From Streptomyces cyaneofuscatus (GTDB lineage Bacteria; Actinomycetota; Actinomycetes; Streptomycetales; Streptomycetaceae), in contig NZ_JOEM01000022.1 in the NCBI RefSeq assembly GCF_000718135.1, positions 1-64,000 on the forward strand: DNA of 64,000 nt. The letters are read 5' to 3'. A program made the translations under genes and the position numbers. This document shows positions 1 through 9,060 of the stretch, one piece after another. The notes beneath the pieces were generated by a model, which did not search any database, was not told the origin of the DNA, and saw nothing but the letters and a program-made list of their open reading frames with translations. Every line of letters starts with the position of its first letter. The first letter of the stretch is position 1.

Positions 1-115
1 TGCCCTTGGCGTGCTGCGCCTGGGTCGCGCGCTCACTCGGGCCACGCCGGGCCTGCTCACGCAGGGCCAGCAGTTCGGCCACCCGGCCACGCGTGTCGCG
101 GTGGGTCTGCACCAT
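1..115 (-). CDS. Acyl-CoA carboxylase beta (carboxyltransferase) subunit, N-terminus only
   Basis: Only the first 38 codons are in the window; the gene runs off the left edge. The ATG at 115 follows a purine-rich GAAGGAGGGGAGG ribosome site. The peptide contains an Arg/Glu-rich helix followed by QHAKG, which matches the N-terminal signature (K/Q-QHAKGKLTARERI) of actinobacterial propionyl/acetyl-CoA carboxylase beta subunits. These carboxylate acetyl- or propionyl-CoA to extender units. It follows the epsilon subunit gene on the same strand, the usual arrangement of two subunits of one carboxylase. The catalytic region is not visible, so substrate cannot be judged. Confidence 0.72.
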   Translation of the reverse strand, partial: MVQTHRDTRGRVAELLALREQARRGPSERATQAQHAKG

Positions 116-150
116 ATGCCCCTCCCCTCCTTCGTCCTGCCCGAACGGCC

Positions 151-348
151 CTACCGCCAGCTGTGCGGGGCCCGGTAGGGCGGGGCGCTGTCCCACCGCC
201 GCCACCGAGTGCCGGGGCGCGGCTTCGGCTGCTCCCTGCGCCCGGCGGCCAGGCAGAGCAGGGTCACGGCCACCGCGGCCAGGTCCTCCTCGGCAGGCCG
301 GCCACGCTCGACACGCAGGACGGTCAGGATATCGCTCGCATCACTCAC
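151..348 (-). CDS. Acyl-CoA carboxylase epsilon subunit
   Basis: A 65-residue protein starting at GTG 348, with GGAGGAGG five bases upstream. It has the layout of the small epsilon subunits of actinobacterial acyl-CoA carboxylases: an N-terminal ILTVLRVERGRP strand/turn, an EEDLAAVAVTLL helix and a C-terminal W-rich tail ending YRAPHSW. Epsilon binds the beta hexamer and raises carboxyltransferase activity (family knowledge). It lies between the aromatase/cyclase and the beta subunit on the same strand, which suggests dedicated malonyl-CoA supply for a polyketide pathway. An earlier in-frame GTG at 396 has no comparable ribosome site. Confidence 0.78.
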   Translation of the reverse strand: MSDASDILTVLRVERGRPAEEDLAAVAVTLLCLAAGRREQPKPRPGTRWRRWDSAPPYRAPHSWR

Positions 349-421
349 TACGCCTCCTCCGGCTGTCCCATCACGGTCTCCGCTGCCCCTCGACACCCGC
401 TCGCACCTTTCTGGAGCCGGC

Positions 422-1318
422 TCAGGAGGCCTCCACGACCTCTTTGGCCCGGTCGAGGATCAGGCGCACCTTGGCGCTCAGCTCCCGCCGGACGAACGCC
501 GTGACCGCGGCCACGTCGACCGCCGCGGGAGAGAGGACGACGGTCTGCTCGGAGGTGACCGCGACGCCTCCACGCGTGGGCTCCAGGCGCCAGCGCACGG
601 TGTGGCTGCTCCCGATCGGGGGCAGCACCAGCTGTTTGTAGGCGATGAGGTGTTCCGGCAGGGCGACGCGCGCTGTCCTCATCCGCAGGAGGCTGCCGTC
701 GGCTTCCCGGGTGTCGATCTCCACCAGCTGCAGCCCCTTCTCGTCCTGGAGGGCGTCCGCCCGCACCACATGGGGCAGCAGCTCCGGCCAGGCCGTCACA
801 TCGTGGAGCACCGCGTGGACGGAGGCGGTGTCGCCCCCGATCGTGACCTGGTCGTTGACGACGACCCGCCGTTCCGGCTCCAGTTCGGCGGCGGTGCGCA
901 GTGCTTCCGTCTCGGCGTCGGCGATCGCGTCGATCACTCCGGTGGTCGCGATCAGGGACTCGGCGTCGTTCCCCTCGACCTCGTAGCGGTGTTCGAGGCG
1001 CACGAGACTCTCCTGCGGGGACAACGGCACGACCACCCAGGACCGTTCCATGAGGGTCAGGGGCGGCGCCGGCTCCTCCGGCCGGAAGTCGATCCGCAGG
1101 GCCGCGGCATCCGTGCGCCGCATCGCCACCCACTGCTCCACCCGCTCGTCGGACGTCGTCCACATACCGCAGCGCTCGAAGCCGTCGGCCTGGCCGATCA
1201 CCTCCGCATGGACGAACGCCCTGAAGATCCACGGCCAGTTCGCGAGGTCCGCGAGCAGCCGGTAGACCTCCTCCGCCCCCGCCGCGACCTTGACCTCGTG
1301 CACGCGCGTCTCTGTCAT
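422..1318 (-). CDS. Type II polyketide aromatase/cyclase, didomain SRPBCC
   Basis: A 298-residue protein with two SRPBCC (Bet v1/TcmN-like) domains, roughly residues 1-150 and 155-298. Each begins with a helix-grip strand (RVHEVKVAAGAEEVYRLLAD; QVTIGGDTASVHAVLHDV) and each has the W-P motif typical of polyketide cyclases. Didomain aromatases of this length catalyse first-ring aromatisation of nascent poly-beta-ketone chains in type II PKS pathways. The start ATG 1318 is preceded by GGGAGG; longer in-frame starts reach 1489 but look non-coding. It heads a minus-strand operon with the carboxylase genes. No ketosynthase is in view, so the pathway product is unknown. Confidence 0.82.
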   Translation of the reverse strand: MTETRVHEVKVAAGAEEVYRLLADLANWPWIFRAFVHAEVIGQADGFERCGMWTTSDERVEQWVAMRRTDAAALRIDFRPEEPAPPLTLMERSWVVVPLSPQESLVRLEHRYEVEGNDAESLIATTGVIDAIADAETEALRTAAELEPERRVVVNDQVTIGGDTASVHAVLHDVTAWPELLPHVVRADALQDEKGLQLVEIDTREADGSLLRMRTARVALPEHLIAYKQLVLPPIGSSHTVRWRLEPTRGGVAVTSEQTVVLSPAAVDVAAVTAFVRRELSAKVRLILDRAKEVVEAS

Positions 1319-1549
1319 CCCGGGCCTCCCGCTCCGTTTCGACGTACGGCGCGCATCCTCACGCACGGCCCTGGACGCCCACTCGAACCGTCGGCGTCCC
1401 GGACGGGAGAAGCTGAACATTCCCGCGCCCGATGACGTATCTCCCGATACCGCCCCACCGGCACCACCGCCAAGTAGCCTGCGGGACACGCCGGTCGGCG
1501 GTTGACTGACGCCTGATCAACGCTGTCACGCTTCGTCCCGGGAGACACC

Positions 1550-2299
1550 TTGTTGCGACGCATCAACGGAACGGCCCTCATCATCGCGGCACTGGTCGCC
1601 ACGGTGGGCGCACTCGCCTTCCCCGTCTGGTCCTACGCGGACCGCTCGGGCACCGGCGAGGCGAATCTCAACGCCTCCAGCGTCGCCACCCAGTGGGGCC
1701 CGCTCTCCGCGACCGACCGGGACTTCCTGGTCAAGGTGCGGCTCGCCGGACTGTGGGAGCTCCCCGCCGGGCAGCAGGCGATCGAACGGGCGCCCAGCGA
1801 GGCGACGAAGGCCGCCGGGGACCACCTGGTCGTCGGCCACACGGACCTGGACCGGCGGGCCCGGGACGTGGCGGCGAAGCTCGGGGTCGAGCTGCCCAAC
1901 CAGCCGACCGACCAGCAGCAGGCGTGGCTCAACGAGCTGACGGCGGCGAGCGGGGACGAGTACGAGCGGAAGTTCGCCAACATCCTGCGGGCCGCGCACG
2001 GCAAGGTCTTCGGCCTGATAGGCCAGGTCCGGCACACCACCCGCAACACCCTGATCCGGCAGCTCGCCAGCGACGCCAACCAGACCGTGCTGGACCACAT
2101 CACCATGCTGGAGGGCACCGGCTTCGTCGACTTCGACGCCCTGGCGCGCGAGGCGGCCGGCGGGTCCACCGCCAGTCCCTCGGGGCCGTCCATGCCGCAG
2201 GGCGGACGGGTGCCGCCGGTTCCCGTACCGGTGACGCCGACCGGCGACCAGTCCTTCACCTCGCGCCCGGTGCCGCCGACGATGCCTCCGATGCCGTGA
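1550..2299 (+). CDS. DUF4142 secreted protein with proline-rich tail
   Basis: A 249-residue protein from TTG 1550, preceded by CGGGAGA. A hydrophobic segment at residues 8-25 followed by A-D-R looks like a signal peptide or anchor. The middle (about 45-195) matches DUF4142: [20 protein letters not shown], then a long helix, a conserved [20 protein letters not shown] stretch and a second helical pair. These form ferritin-like four-helix bundles of unknown function, usually exported. The last 50 residues are Pro/Ser-rich, likely a flexible wall-spanning tail. It diverges from the polyketide genes and probably marks the end of that cluster. Confidence 0.75.
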   Translation: MLRRINGTALIIAALVATVGALAFPVWSYADRSGTGEANLNASSVATQWGPLSATDRDFLVKVRLAGLWELPAGQQAIERAPSEATKAAGDHLVVGHTDLDRRARDVAAKLGVELPNQPTDQQQAWLNELTAASGDEYERKFANILRAAHGKVFGLIGQVRHTTRNTLIRQLASDANQTVLDHITMLEGTGFVDFDALAREAAGGSTASPSGPSMPQGGRVPPVPVPVTPTGDQSFTSRPVPPTMPPMP

Positions 2300-2435
2300 C
2301 GCGGCCGCCGAAGCCGATGCCGTAACGACACCGAAGCACCGGAACCTCAAATCCTCCTCTGAACGTCCCCCGGTTCGGGTTGGACTCCGCTCGCCGGGGC
2401 CATCACCCCGGGACAGAGCGGAGGAGGGGGACACC

Positions 2436-3731
2436 ATGAAGCTGGGCATCGGAATCGGCTGGCGGCCGGAGATCGCGGCCGAGGTGGAGGCGCTCACGGG
2501 GGTCGACTGGGTCGAGGTGGTGGCGGAGAACCTCTGCGCCGACCACCTCCCGGACTCCCTGGTGCGCTTGAGGGAACGGGGCGTGACCGTCGTACCGCAC
2601 GGCGTGTCGCTCGGCCTGGGCGGCGCGGACCGCCCGGACGCCGAGCGGCTCGCCGGTCTCGCGGCGCGGGCCGAGCTGCTGGGGACGCCGCTGGTGACCG
2701 AGCACATCGCGTTCGTACGGGCCGGGGGGCCGCTGACCGCGTCGCCGAGGCTGGAGGCGGGCCACCTGCTGCCGGTGCCGCGCACCTGGGACGCGCTGGA
2801 GGTGCTCTGCGAGAACGTGGCGATCGCCCAGGACGCGCTGCCCGTGCCGCTGGCGCTGGAGAACATCGCGGCAATGGTCTCCTGGCCCGACGAGGAGCTG
2901 ACGGAGGGGCAGTTCCTCGCGGAGCTGGTCGAGCGGACCGGGGTGCGGCTGCTGATCGACGTTGCCAACCTGCACACCAACCACGTCAACCTCGGCCAGG
3001 ACCCGGCGAAGGCGCTGGACGAGCTGCCGGTGGAGGCGATCGCGTACGTCCATGTGGCGGGCGGCGTCGAGAAGAACGGCGTCTGGCACGACACCCACGC
3101 CCACCCGGTCACCGCCCCGGTCCTGGACGTGCTGGCCGAGCTGCGCTCCCGGGTCGACCCGCCGGGCGTCCTGCTGGAGCGCGACGACGCCTTCCCGCCC
3201 GGCGCGGAGCTGGCGGCCGAGCTGGAGACGATCCGGGGAACGCTGCGGGCGGCGGGCGGCCCGAGCGGGACCGAGCGGCGCAACACCGGCCCGCATAGGG
3301 GGACGCCCGCCCCCGCGCGCCCCGGAGCCCGTGACCGTACCGCCGTCGCCCAGACCGCACTGCTCTCCGCGCTCGTCGCGGGCACCCCGGCGCCCGAGGG
3401 CTTCGACCACCGGCGGCTGCACGTGCAGAGCCGGGCGCTGGCCGCCAAGCGCGCCGATGTCGTCGCCAAGGTGGCGCCCGAGCTGCCGGAGATCCTCGGC
3501 GACGGCTACCGCGCCGCCTTCCTCGACTACGCCAGGACCCGTCCGATGAGCGACGGCTACCGGCGCGACGCCCTCGACTTCGTGGAGCGGATCCTGGTCC
3601 ACGGCGGCCTCCCCGACCCCGTGGCGCAGCGCCGGCTGACCCACTGGTGGGAGGACCGCTCCGGGCCCCGCCCGCCGAGCCGGACCACCCGTATCGTCCG
3701 GGCGGCGCGCGCCGCCCTCGCAGGGAAGTGA
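2436..3731 (+). CDS. DUF692/MNIO-family TIM-barrel oxidase with extra C-terminal domain
   Basis: A 431-residue protein. Residues 1-270 are a DUF692 (UPF0276) TIM barrel, the fold of MbnB, TglH and ChrH, which are multinuclear non-heme iron oxidases that rewrite cysteines in peptides. Candidate metal ligands are all visible: E31-N32, H55, E89-H90, E142-N143, D175/N178/H180, H206, D219/H221/H223 and E248. A linker of about 30 residues leads to a C-terminal helical domain (about 305-405) resembling the extension of S. coelicolor SCO6045 and faintly DUF2063. It ends five bases before the Cys-tailed membrane protein, so the two are one transcription unit. The activity on that tail is inference. 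Confidence 0.85.
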   Translation: MKLGIGIGWRPEIAAEVEALTGVDWVEVVAENLCADHLPDSLVRLRERGVTVVPHGVSLGLGGADRPDAERLAGLAARAELLGTPLVTEHIAFVRAGGPLTASPRLEAGHLLPVPRTWDALEVLCENVAIAQDALPVPLALENIAAMVSWPDEELTEGQFLAELVERTGVRLLIDVANLHTNHVNLGQDPAKALDELPVEAIAYVHVAGGVEKNGVWHDTHAHPVTAPVLDVLAELRSRVDPPGVLLERDDAFPPGAELAAELETIRGTLRAAGGPSGTERRNTGPHRGTPAPARPGARDRTAVAQTALLSALVAGTPAPEGFDHRRLHVQSRALAAKRADVVAKVAPELPEILGDGYRAAFLDYARTRPMSDGYRRDALDFVERILVHGGLPDPVAQRRLTHWWEDRSGPRPPSRTTRIVRAARAALAGK

Positions 3732-3736
3732 CCGCC

Positions 3737-4783
3737 ATGGACACGCTCGCTCTGGCACTGACCCTCGCGGTCGCGCTCTCCACCGTGCTGCTCCTGGCGA
3801 AGGTGGGGCTCTCCCGGTCCCGCCGCCCCTCGGCCGGCCCCTCCCCCACCGTCCACGACCTCTACGAGGCGGCGTTCCTGAACGGCGGCCCGGCCAGGGT
3901 CACCGACACCGCGCTCACCGCGCTGTACGCGGACGGCCGGGTGCTCATCGGCGGCCCCGGCATCATCTCCGTACAGCGTGCGCACGCGCAGGACCCGGTG
4001 GAACGCGCCGTACTCCAGGCGCTGTCGGCCGCGCCGAGCGGGGCGCTGCACGCGGTACGGGAGGCCGTGATGCACCACCCGGCGGTGCAGGAGATCGGCG
4101 ACGGGCTGGCCCAGCGCGGGCTGCTCGTCCGGCCCGCCGAGAGCCGTCCCGTACGGCGGTGGGCGCAGATCCAGGGCGTGAGCTGCTTCGTCGCGTTCCC
4201 CCTCTCCATCATCCTGACGGTCATCCAGTACACGTCGCTCGACGACCCGTTCGACATGCCGGTCCCGTTCGTCCTGAAGATGCTGCCCGCGATCCTGCTC
4301 GGCGGGATCGGCGGGTTCGTCGTGGCCGCGTCCGCCGCCAACCGGATCACCCGGGCGGGCCGCCGGGCCGCGCAGGCGTTCCGGACCGCGAACGCGTCCG
4401 TGCTGACCCCGCCGTACCTCGTCGCCAACCGGGGGCTGCGCGCCCTCCCCGACCCCGTGCTCCAGGCCCAGCTCATCGCGGCGGCCCGGCAGCACACGCG
4501 GACCCGCCGGTCGCGGTCCGGCTCCTCGGGGCGCCGGTCGACGGGGTACGTGGGCGGCGCGGCAGGGGCGTCGGTCTTCGCGGCGACCACCGTGTGGTGC
4601 GCCGACGCGGGCCCCGGACACACGAGTTGCGGTGGCGGGGGCGGAGGGGGCTGCGGCGGAGGCTCCGGGTGCGGTGGCTCCGGCTCCAGCTGCGGGGGCT
4701 CGGGATCAAGCTGCGGTGGCAGCTCGGGAGGCTCCAGCTGTGGCGGGAGTTCGGGCGGCTCCAGCTGCGGCAGCAGCTCCTGA
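3737..4783 (+). CDS. TIGR04222-type membrane protein with Gly/Ser/Cys-rich tail
   Basis: 348 residues. Membrane segments at about 3-23, 149-168 and 183-202. Residues 35-145 form the TIGR04222-type soluble domain (TVHDLYEAAFLNGGPARVTDTAL...). After a basic stretch (253-269) and a short hydrophobic run, residues 294-348 are almost only Gly, Ser and Cys, with Cys at 298, 306, 312, 319, 326, 335 and 344 (plus C288), several spaced by seven or nine residues. It follows the DUF692 enzyme by five bases. Such a low-complexity, regularly spaced Cys tail is a plausible substrate for an MNIO enzyme; alternatively it is a metal-binding or surface tail. Start ATG chosen by spacing to the upstream stop. 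Confidence 0.8.
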   Translation: MDTLALALTLAVALSTVLLLAKVGLSRSRRPSAGPSPTVHDLYEAAFLNGGPARVTDTALTALYADGRVLIGGPGIISVQRAHAQDPVERAVLQALSAAPSGALHAVREAVMHHPAVQEIGDGLAQRGLLVRPAESRPVRRWAQIQGVSCFVAFPLSIILTVIQYTSLDDPFDMPVPFVLKMLPAILLGGIGGFVVAASAANRITRAGRRAAQAFRTANASVLTPPYLVANRGLRALPDPVLQAQLIAAARQHTRTRRSRSGSSGRRSTGYVGGAAGASVFAATTVWCADAGPGHTSCGGGGGGGCGGGSGCGGSGSSCGGSGSSCGGSSGGSSCGGSSGGSSCGSSS

Positions 4784-4866
4784 GCCACTACCTGTAGCAG
4801 CTCCTGAGCCACTACCTGTAGCGGCTCCTGAGCCACGAACCGTAAGGCTCCCGAGTCACGAACCGT
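4772..4866 (+). repeat. 24-bp tandem repeat, four units, crossing a stop codon
   Basis: Units start at 4772, 4796, 4820 and 4844; the first two are identical, the third and fourth diverge slightly and the fourth is one base short. Unit length is eight codons, in frame with the upstream gene: each of the first three units reads S-S/G-S-stop-A-T-T/N-C/R. The first unit contains the gene's TGA, so the repeats duplicate the end of the coding region together with its stop. The last unit shifts frame and has CGA in place of TGA. Confidence 0.9.
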
Positions 4867-4976
4867 AAAAGGAGTGCGGCAACCGGGTCGTTCCCCGCAA
4901 CACACCGGCCCGGTGCTGTACTTCACCTTTCCCGCACCCCATCCTCCCCTCTCCGCATCCGCAGAGAGGTCCCGCC

Positions 4977-6545
4977 GTGAGAGCAGTACCGCTGTACGCA
5001 ACGATCGGCTCCCTGGTCCTGTCCGCCCTGGCCGCCGTCCCCGCCACCGCCGACGGCGGCCCCGGACCGGCCTCCTCCGCCGAGGAGCGCGGTACGGCGG
5101 TGGCGGCGGCCCGCGCCTCGGCCGCCGGGATCTCCTTCGGCGCGTGCCCGGAGGAGGAGATGCTGCCGGACACCCTGAAGTGCGGCACCGTCAGCGTCCC
5201 GCTGGACTACGCGCGGCCGGACGGGCGGACCATCGACCTCACCGTCAGCCGCACCCTCGCCACCGGACCGGCGGCCGGCCGGCAGGGCTCCTTCGTCTAC
5301 AACCCGGGCGGCCCCGGCGCCTCCAGCATCACCTTCCCGCTGATGGGCGAGATGTCCGAGTGGAAGGAGGTCGCCGAGGCGTACGACATGGTCGGCTACG
5401 CCCCGCGCGGTGTCGGCGCCTCCGCCCCGCTCTCCTGCCAGAACCCCGCCGCCTTCGCCAAGAGCCCCACCGACTCCCCCGCCCACCCCACGGCCGCGTA
5501 CAAGGAGCAGCGGATCGCGCAGGCGCGGGCGTACGCGCGGGGGTGCGAGAAGCACGCGGGCGAGGCGCTGCGCCACTACACCTCGCTCAACAACGCCCGT
5601 GACCTGGAGGTGCTGCGCGCCGCCCTCGGGGACGAACGCCTCACCTTCATGGGTGCCTCGTACGGCACGTACCTGGGTTCCTTGTACGCGACCCTCTTTC
5701 CCTCACGCGTACGCCGTATGGTCTTCGATTCCGCGGTCGACCCGGACCCGGAGCAGATCTGGTACCGCTCCAACCTCGACCAGTCGCTCGCCTTCGAGTC
5801 CCGCTGGGAGGACTTCCGGCGGTGGGTCGCCAAGCACGACGACGTGTACGGGCTCGGCCCCACGCCCGAGGCCGTGCAGGGCCACTACGAGGAGGTCCGC
5901 ACCGCCCTCGCCACGGAGCCGGCGGGCGGGAAGGTGGGGCCGGGGCAGTTCCACGCGGCGTTCCGGGAGGCGGCGTACTACGACGACTACTGGGCGATGC
6001 GGGCCACCGCGCTCTCCGAGTACGTCCGGGGCAACCCGGAGCCGCTGGTCACCCAGATGTCGCCGCGCGCGATCACGGCGAAGGACGACGAGAACGCCCG
6101 GGCCGTCTACACCGCGATCGAGTGCAACGACGCGCCGTGGCCCGAGGAGTGGGAGGTCTGGGACCGCGACCACACCGACCTCGCCCGTATCGCCCCGTTC
6201 CAGACCTGGGACAACGCCTTCACCAACCTGCCGTGCGCCTTCTGGCCCGCGCCCCGGCAGCAGCCGTTGGACGTCTCCACCGGGTGGGGCGAGCTGCCGC
6301 CGGTGCTGATCCTGGCGGCGGAGCGCGATGCGGCGACCCCGTACAAGGGGGCGCTGGAGCTCCAGCGACGGCTGCGCGGCGCGGTGCTGGTGACCGAGCG
6401 GGACGCGGGGACGCACGGCGTCGGCGGGGCCGGGAACACCTGCGTGGACGAGTACATGCGGCGCTATCTGCTGACGGGCGCGACACCGGACGGGGACGCG
6501 GAATGCGCCCCGCGCGCGGAGCCGAACCCCGTCTCGCTGGACTAG
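4977..6545 (+). CDS. Secreted tripeptidyl-aminopeptidase-like alpha/beta hydrolase
   Basis: 522 residues from GTG 4977 with GAGAGG upstream. Residues 1-25 are a Sec signal peptide ending AVPATA-D. The fold is the S33/TAP C-terminal type: YNPGGPG oxyanion loop near residue 106, nucleophile elbow GASYGT near 223, and a late ERDAATP aspartate and GTHGV histidine in the TAP-like C-terminal domain. Streptomyces SlpD/SlpE/Tap proteins of about this length cleave tripeptides from secreted or surface proteins. It lies about 190 bp after the Cys-tailed membrane protein in the same direction and is followed by a strong terminator. Natural substrate unknown. Confidence 0.85.
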   Translation: MRAVPLYATIGSLVLSALAAVPATADGGPGPASSAEERGTAVAAARASAAGISFGACPEEEMLPDTLKCGTVSVPLDYARPDGRTIDLTVSRTLATGPAAGRQGSFVYNPGGPGASSITFPLMGEMSEWKEVAEAYDMVGYAPRGVGASAPLSCQNPAAFAKSPTDSPAHPTAAYKEQRIAQARAYARGCEKHAGEALRHYTSLNNARDLEVLRAALGDERLTFMGASYGTYLGSLYATLFPSRVRRMVFDSAVDPDPEQIWYRSNLDQSLAFESRWEDFRRWVAKHDDVYGLGPTPEAVQGHYEEVRTALATEPAGGKVGPGQFHAAFREAAYYDDYWAMRATALSEYVRGNPEPLVTQMSPRAITAKDDENARAVYTAIECNDAPWPEEWEVWDRDHTDLARIAPFQTWDNAFTNLPCAFWPAPRQQPLDVSTGWGELPPVLILAAERDAATPYKGALELQRRLRGAVLVTERDAGTHGVGGAGNTCVDEYMRRYLLTGATPDGDAECAPRAEPNPVSLD

Positions 6546-6571
6546 AGAAGTGACTGAGCCAGGAACGCGGA

Positions 6572-6614
6572 AGGGCCCTGCCGGAGTGCGGTGAGTGCAC
6601 TCCGGCAGGGCCCT
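6572..6614. terminator. Hairpin terminator, perfect 18-bp stem
   Basis: Stem 6572-6589 pairs exactly with 6597-6614 around a 7-base loop. It sits 26 bp after the hydrolase stop and about 100 bp before the hemQ stop on the other strand, so it probably ends transcription from both sides. There is no U-tract, as is common in Streptomyces. Confidence 0.85.
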
Positions 6615-6713
6615 CAAGCCGAACCCGGTGTCGCTGGAACGGCGGGCGGCACGGTCGGTGCCTGGTGCCCGTCTTCTGATCTTCCGGGTTGGGGTGGTGC
6701 GGGAACTCGCTGG

Positions 6714-7442
6714 CTATGCGAGCCCGGCCACCAGGTCTGCGACGCTCTTCCTGCGGCCCGTGTAGAACGGGACCTCCTCGCGCACGTGGAGCCGTGCCTC
6801 GGAGGCGCGCAGGTGGCGCATCAGGTCGACGATGCGGTACAGCTCGTCCGCCTCGAAGGCGAGGACCCACTCGTAGTCGCCGAGCGAGAACGAGGCGACG
6901 GTGTTGGCGCGTACGTCCGGGTAGCCCCGGGCCATCTTGCCGTGGTCCGCGAGCATGCGGCGGCGGTCCTCGTCGGGCAGCAGGTACCAGTCGTAGGACC
7001 GGACGAAGGGGTAGACGCTGATGTAGTCGCGGGGCGTCTCGTCCGCGAGGAACGCCGGGACGTGCGACTTGTTGAACTCGGCGGGCCGGTGCAGGGCCAT
7101 GTTCGACCAGACCGGTTCCAGAGCGCGCCCGAGCTTCGTGCGGCGGAAGAGGTTGTAGGCCTCCTGGAGCTCGTCCGAGGTCTCCGCGTGCCACCAGATC
7201 ATCAGGTCCGCGTCCGCGCGCAGACCCGAGACGTCGTAGGTGCCGCGCACGGTGATGTCCTTGGCCGCGAGCTGGTCGAACAGCTCCTGGACCTCGTCCG
7301 CGTACCCCGCCCGGTCCAGCGGCAGGACGTCGCGCAGTTTGAAGACCGACCAGAGGGTGTAGCGGATGACCTCGTTGAGGTCCTTGGCCTTCTTCCCGGC
7401 GTTCGGACTCTTGCTGGATGTCACAGTCTCAGGAGCACTCAT
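6714..7442 (-). CDS. hemQ: Coproheme decarboxylase HemQ (ChdC)
   Basis: 242 residues of the chlorite-dismutase-like fold. HemQ performs the last step of the coproporphyrin-dependent heme pathway, oxidatively removing two propionate carboxyls from coproheme. Visible signatures are the N-terminal [11 protein letters not shown] strand, [10 protein letters not shown], the [14 protein letters not shown] segment expected to carry the catalytic tyrosine, and [10 protein letters not shown] with the likely axial histidine. Length fits actinobacterial HemQ. It lies 4 bp after the protoporphyrinogen/coproporphyrinogen oxidase gene, so the two are co-translated in pathway order. Confidence 0.95.
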   Translation of the reverse strand: MSAPETVTSSKSPNAGKKAKDLNEVIRYTLWSVFKLRDVLPLDRAGYADEVQELFDQLAAKDITVRGTYDVSGLRADADLMIWWHAETSDELQEAYNLFRRTKLGRALEPVWSNMALHRPAEFNKSHVPAFLADETPRDYISVYPFVRSYDWYLLPDEDRRRMLADHGKMARGYPDVRANTVASFSLGDYEWVLAFEADELYRIVDLMRHLRASEARLHVREEVPFYTGRRKSVADLVAGLA

Positions 7443-7446
7443 ACGG

Positions 7447-8934
7447 CTATTGTCCCGCCTCGCTCCCGGTGCCCTGAACCAGGGTGGGCGTGGCGATGAT
7501 CTCCCCCGCGATCTTCCCGGTGATCTCCCCGGCGATCTCGTCGGCCGCGCGTTGCGCGCTCGCGATGCAGGCGGGGATGCCGACCCCGTCGTAGACCGCG
7601 CCGCAGACCCGCAGGGCGGGCAGCTTCGCGACCTCGTCGCGGATGCGGGCGACCCGGGTGTGGTGGCCGACCGGGTACTGCGGCAGTCCGCCGATCCAGC
7701 GGGTGACCTCGCTGTCGACGGGGCGGGCGGCGAGTCCGGTGGCCGCCCGGAGGTCGCGCAGGGACACGGCGACGAGTTCGCCGTCCTCGCGGTGCAGGTG
7801 GTCCTCCTCGCCGTACCGGCCGACGGAGGTGCGGAGCACGAAGAGGCCGGGGGCGGCGTCGGCCACCCACTGCCACTTGTTGCTGGAGAAGGTGGAGGCC
7901 TTGATGGTGCGGCCGTCGACCGGCGGTACGAGGAAGCCGGAGCGGCCGCGCAGGGCCTCGTACGCCTCGATGTCGCTGCGGCGGAAGGCGAGGGTGACCA
8001 GGGCCATCGACGCGTACTCGACGCCGGTCAGCTCGGCGGAGGCGGCCGGGGACTCGGCGGCGAGCAGGGCGGAGGCGGACCAGGCGGGGGTGGCGAGGAC
8101 GATGCCGTCGGCGGTGATCACCCCGGTGTCGGTGCGGACCGCCCAGCCCGCGTCCGTACGGGTCAGACCGAGGACGGGGGTCTCGGTGAGGATCTGGCTG
8201 CCCCCGGCCCGTACGGCGTCGCCCACGGCGTCCGGCAGGGTGCCGATGCCGCCCTCGATGCCCTGGAAGACCGGGCCGGTCTGCTGCCGCGCCGCTGCTC
8301 GCTCCTGGATGCGGCGGACGGCCTCCAGCAGCGGGCCGCCCTCCTTCACCGCTTCGAAGAGCTGCGGTACGGCGGCCCGCATCGAGATCCGGTAGGCGTC
8401 GCCCGCGTAGACCCCGCCGAGGAGGGGTTCCACCAGGCGGTCGACGACCTCGCGGCCGAGCCGGTCGGCGACGTACGCGCCGACCGCCACGTCGTCGCCG
8501 ACGGGGGTCGGGGTGAGGTCGCGCTCCTCGGCGATCCGGGCGAGGCCTTCGGGGGACAGCACCCCGTCGAGGGCCGCCGGATCGCCGGGGACGCCCATCA
8601 CGTGCCCCTTGGGCATCGGGCGCAGCGCGTCGCGCGTCCAGAGGGAGGCGGTCGCGGTGGCGGGCGGCTGGAGTCGGCCGCCGAGGCCGACCGCCTCGGC
8701 CAGCGAGACCGCCTCGGGGCGGCGGGCGAGCATCGACTCGGCACCGAGGTCGACCTGGACGCCCGCGACCTCGCCGGTCATGAGCTTGCCGCCGAGCCGG
8801 TCCGTGGCCTCCAGGAGCGTGACCCGCAGGCCGGTGGCGACCAGGCGGTGGGCGGCGGCCAGTCCGGCGATGCCGCCGCCGATGACGACGACGTGGCGGG
8901 CGGGCGGGTCCGCATCCTGATGTGAACGCTGCAT
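7447..8934 (-). CDS. hemG: Coproporphyrinogen III oxidase (HemG/HemY type, CgoX)
   Basis: 495-residue FAD enzyme. The N-terminus has the dinucleotide motif [14 protein letters not shown] (residues 15-28), followed by the [15 protein letters not shown]-binding strand, and the C-terminus has the flavin motif [19 protein letters not shown] typical of HemY proteins. With HemQ next door it most likely oxidises coproporphyrinogen III to coproporphyrin III rather than acting on protoporphyrinogen (pathway knowledge). Start ATG at 8934; the upstream region to 9061 is a divergent promoter shared with the DUF4349 gene. Confidence 0.93.
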   Translation of the reverse strand: MQRSHQDADPPARHVVVIGGGIAGLAAAHRLVATGLRVTLLEATDRLGGKLMTGEVAGVQVDLGAESMLARRPEAVSLAEAVGLGGRLQPPATATASLWTRDALRPMPKGHVMGVPGDPAALDGVLSPEGLARIAEERDLTPTPVGDDVAVGAYVADRLGREVVDRLVEPLLGGVYAGDAYRISMRAAVPQLFEAVKEGGPLLEAVRRIQERAAARQQTGPVFQGIEGGIGTLPDAVGDAVRAGGSQILTETPVLGLTRTDAGWAVRTDTGVITADGIVLATPAWSASALLAAESPAASAELTGVEYASMALVTLAFRRSDIEAYEALRGRSGFLVPPVDGRTIKASTFSSNKWQWVADAAPGLFVLRTSVGRYGEEDHLHREDGELVAVSLRDLRAATGLAARPVDSEVTRWIGGLPQYPVGHHTRVARIRDEVAKLPALRVCGAVYDGVGIPACIASAQRAADEIAGEITGKIAGEIIATPTLVQGTGSEAGQ

Positions 8935-9060
8935 GGGTCCACTCTCTCAAACCCTCTCCGGGCACCGACCGTGACCACTTCGAAACGTACGGCCGGAAAC
9001 CGGTTCGGGAGGGCCTACGTCGAACCGGCAGTATCAACACACGTCCTGGGGGGACCTGTT

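Noticed and set aside
4783..4843. Selenocysteine or programmed readthrough at the repeated in-frame TGA codons
   Set aside because: No SECIS-like element seen and Streptomyces generally lack the selenocysteine system; kept only as a repeat observation.
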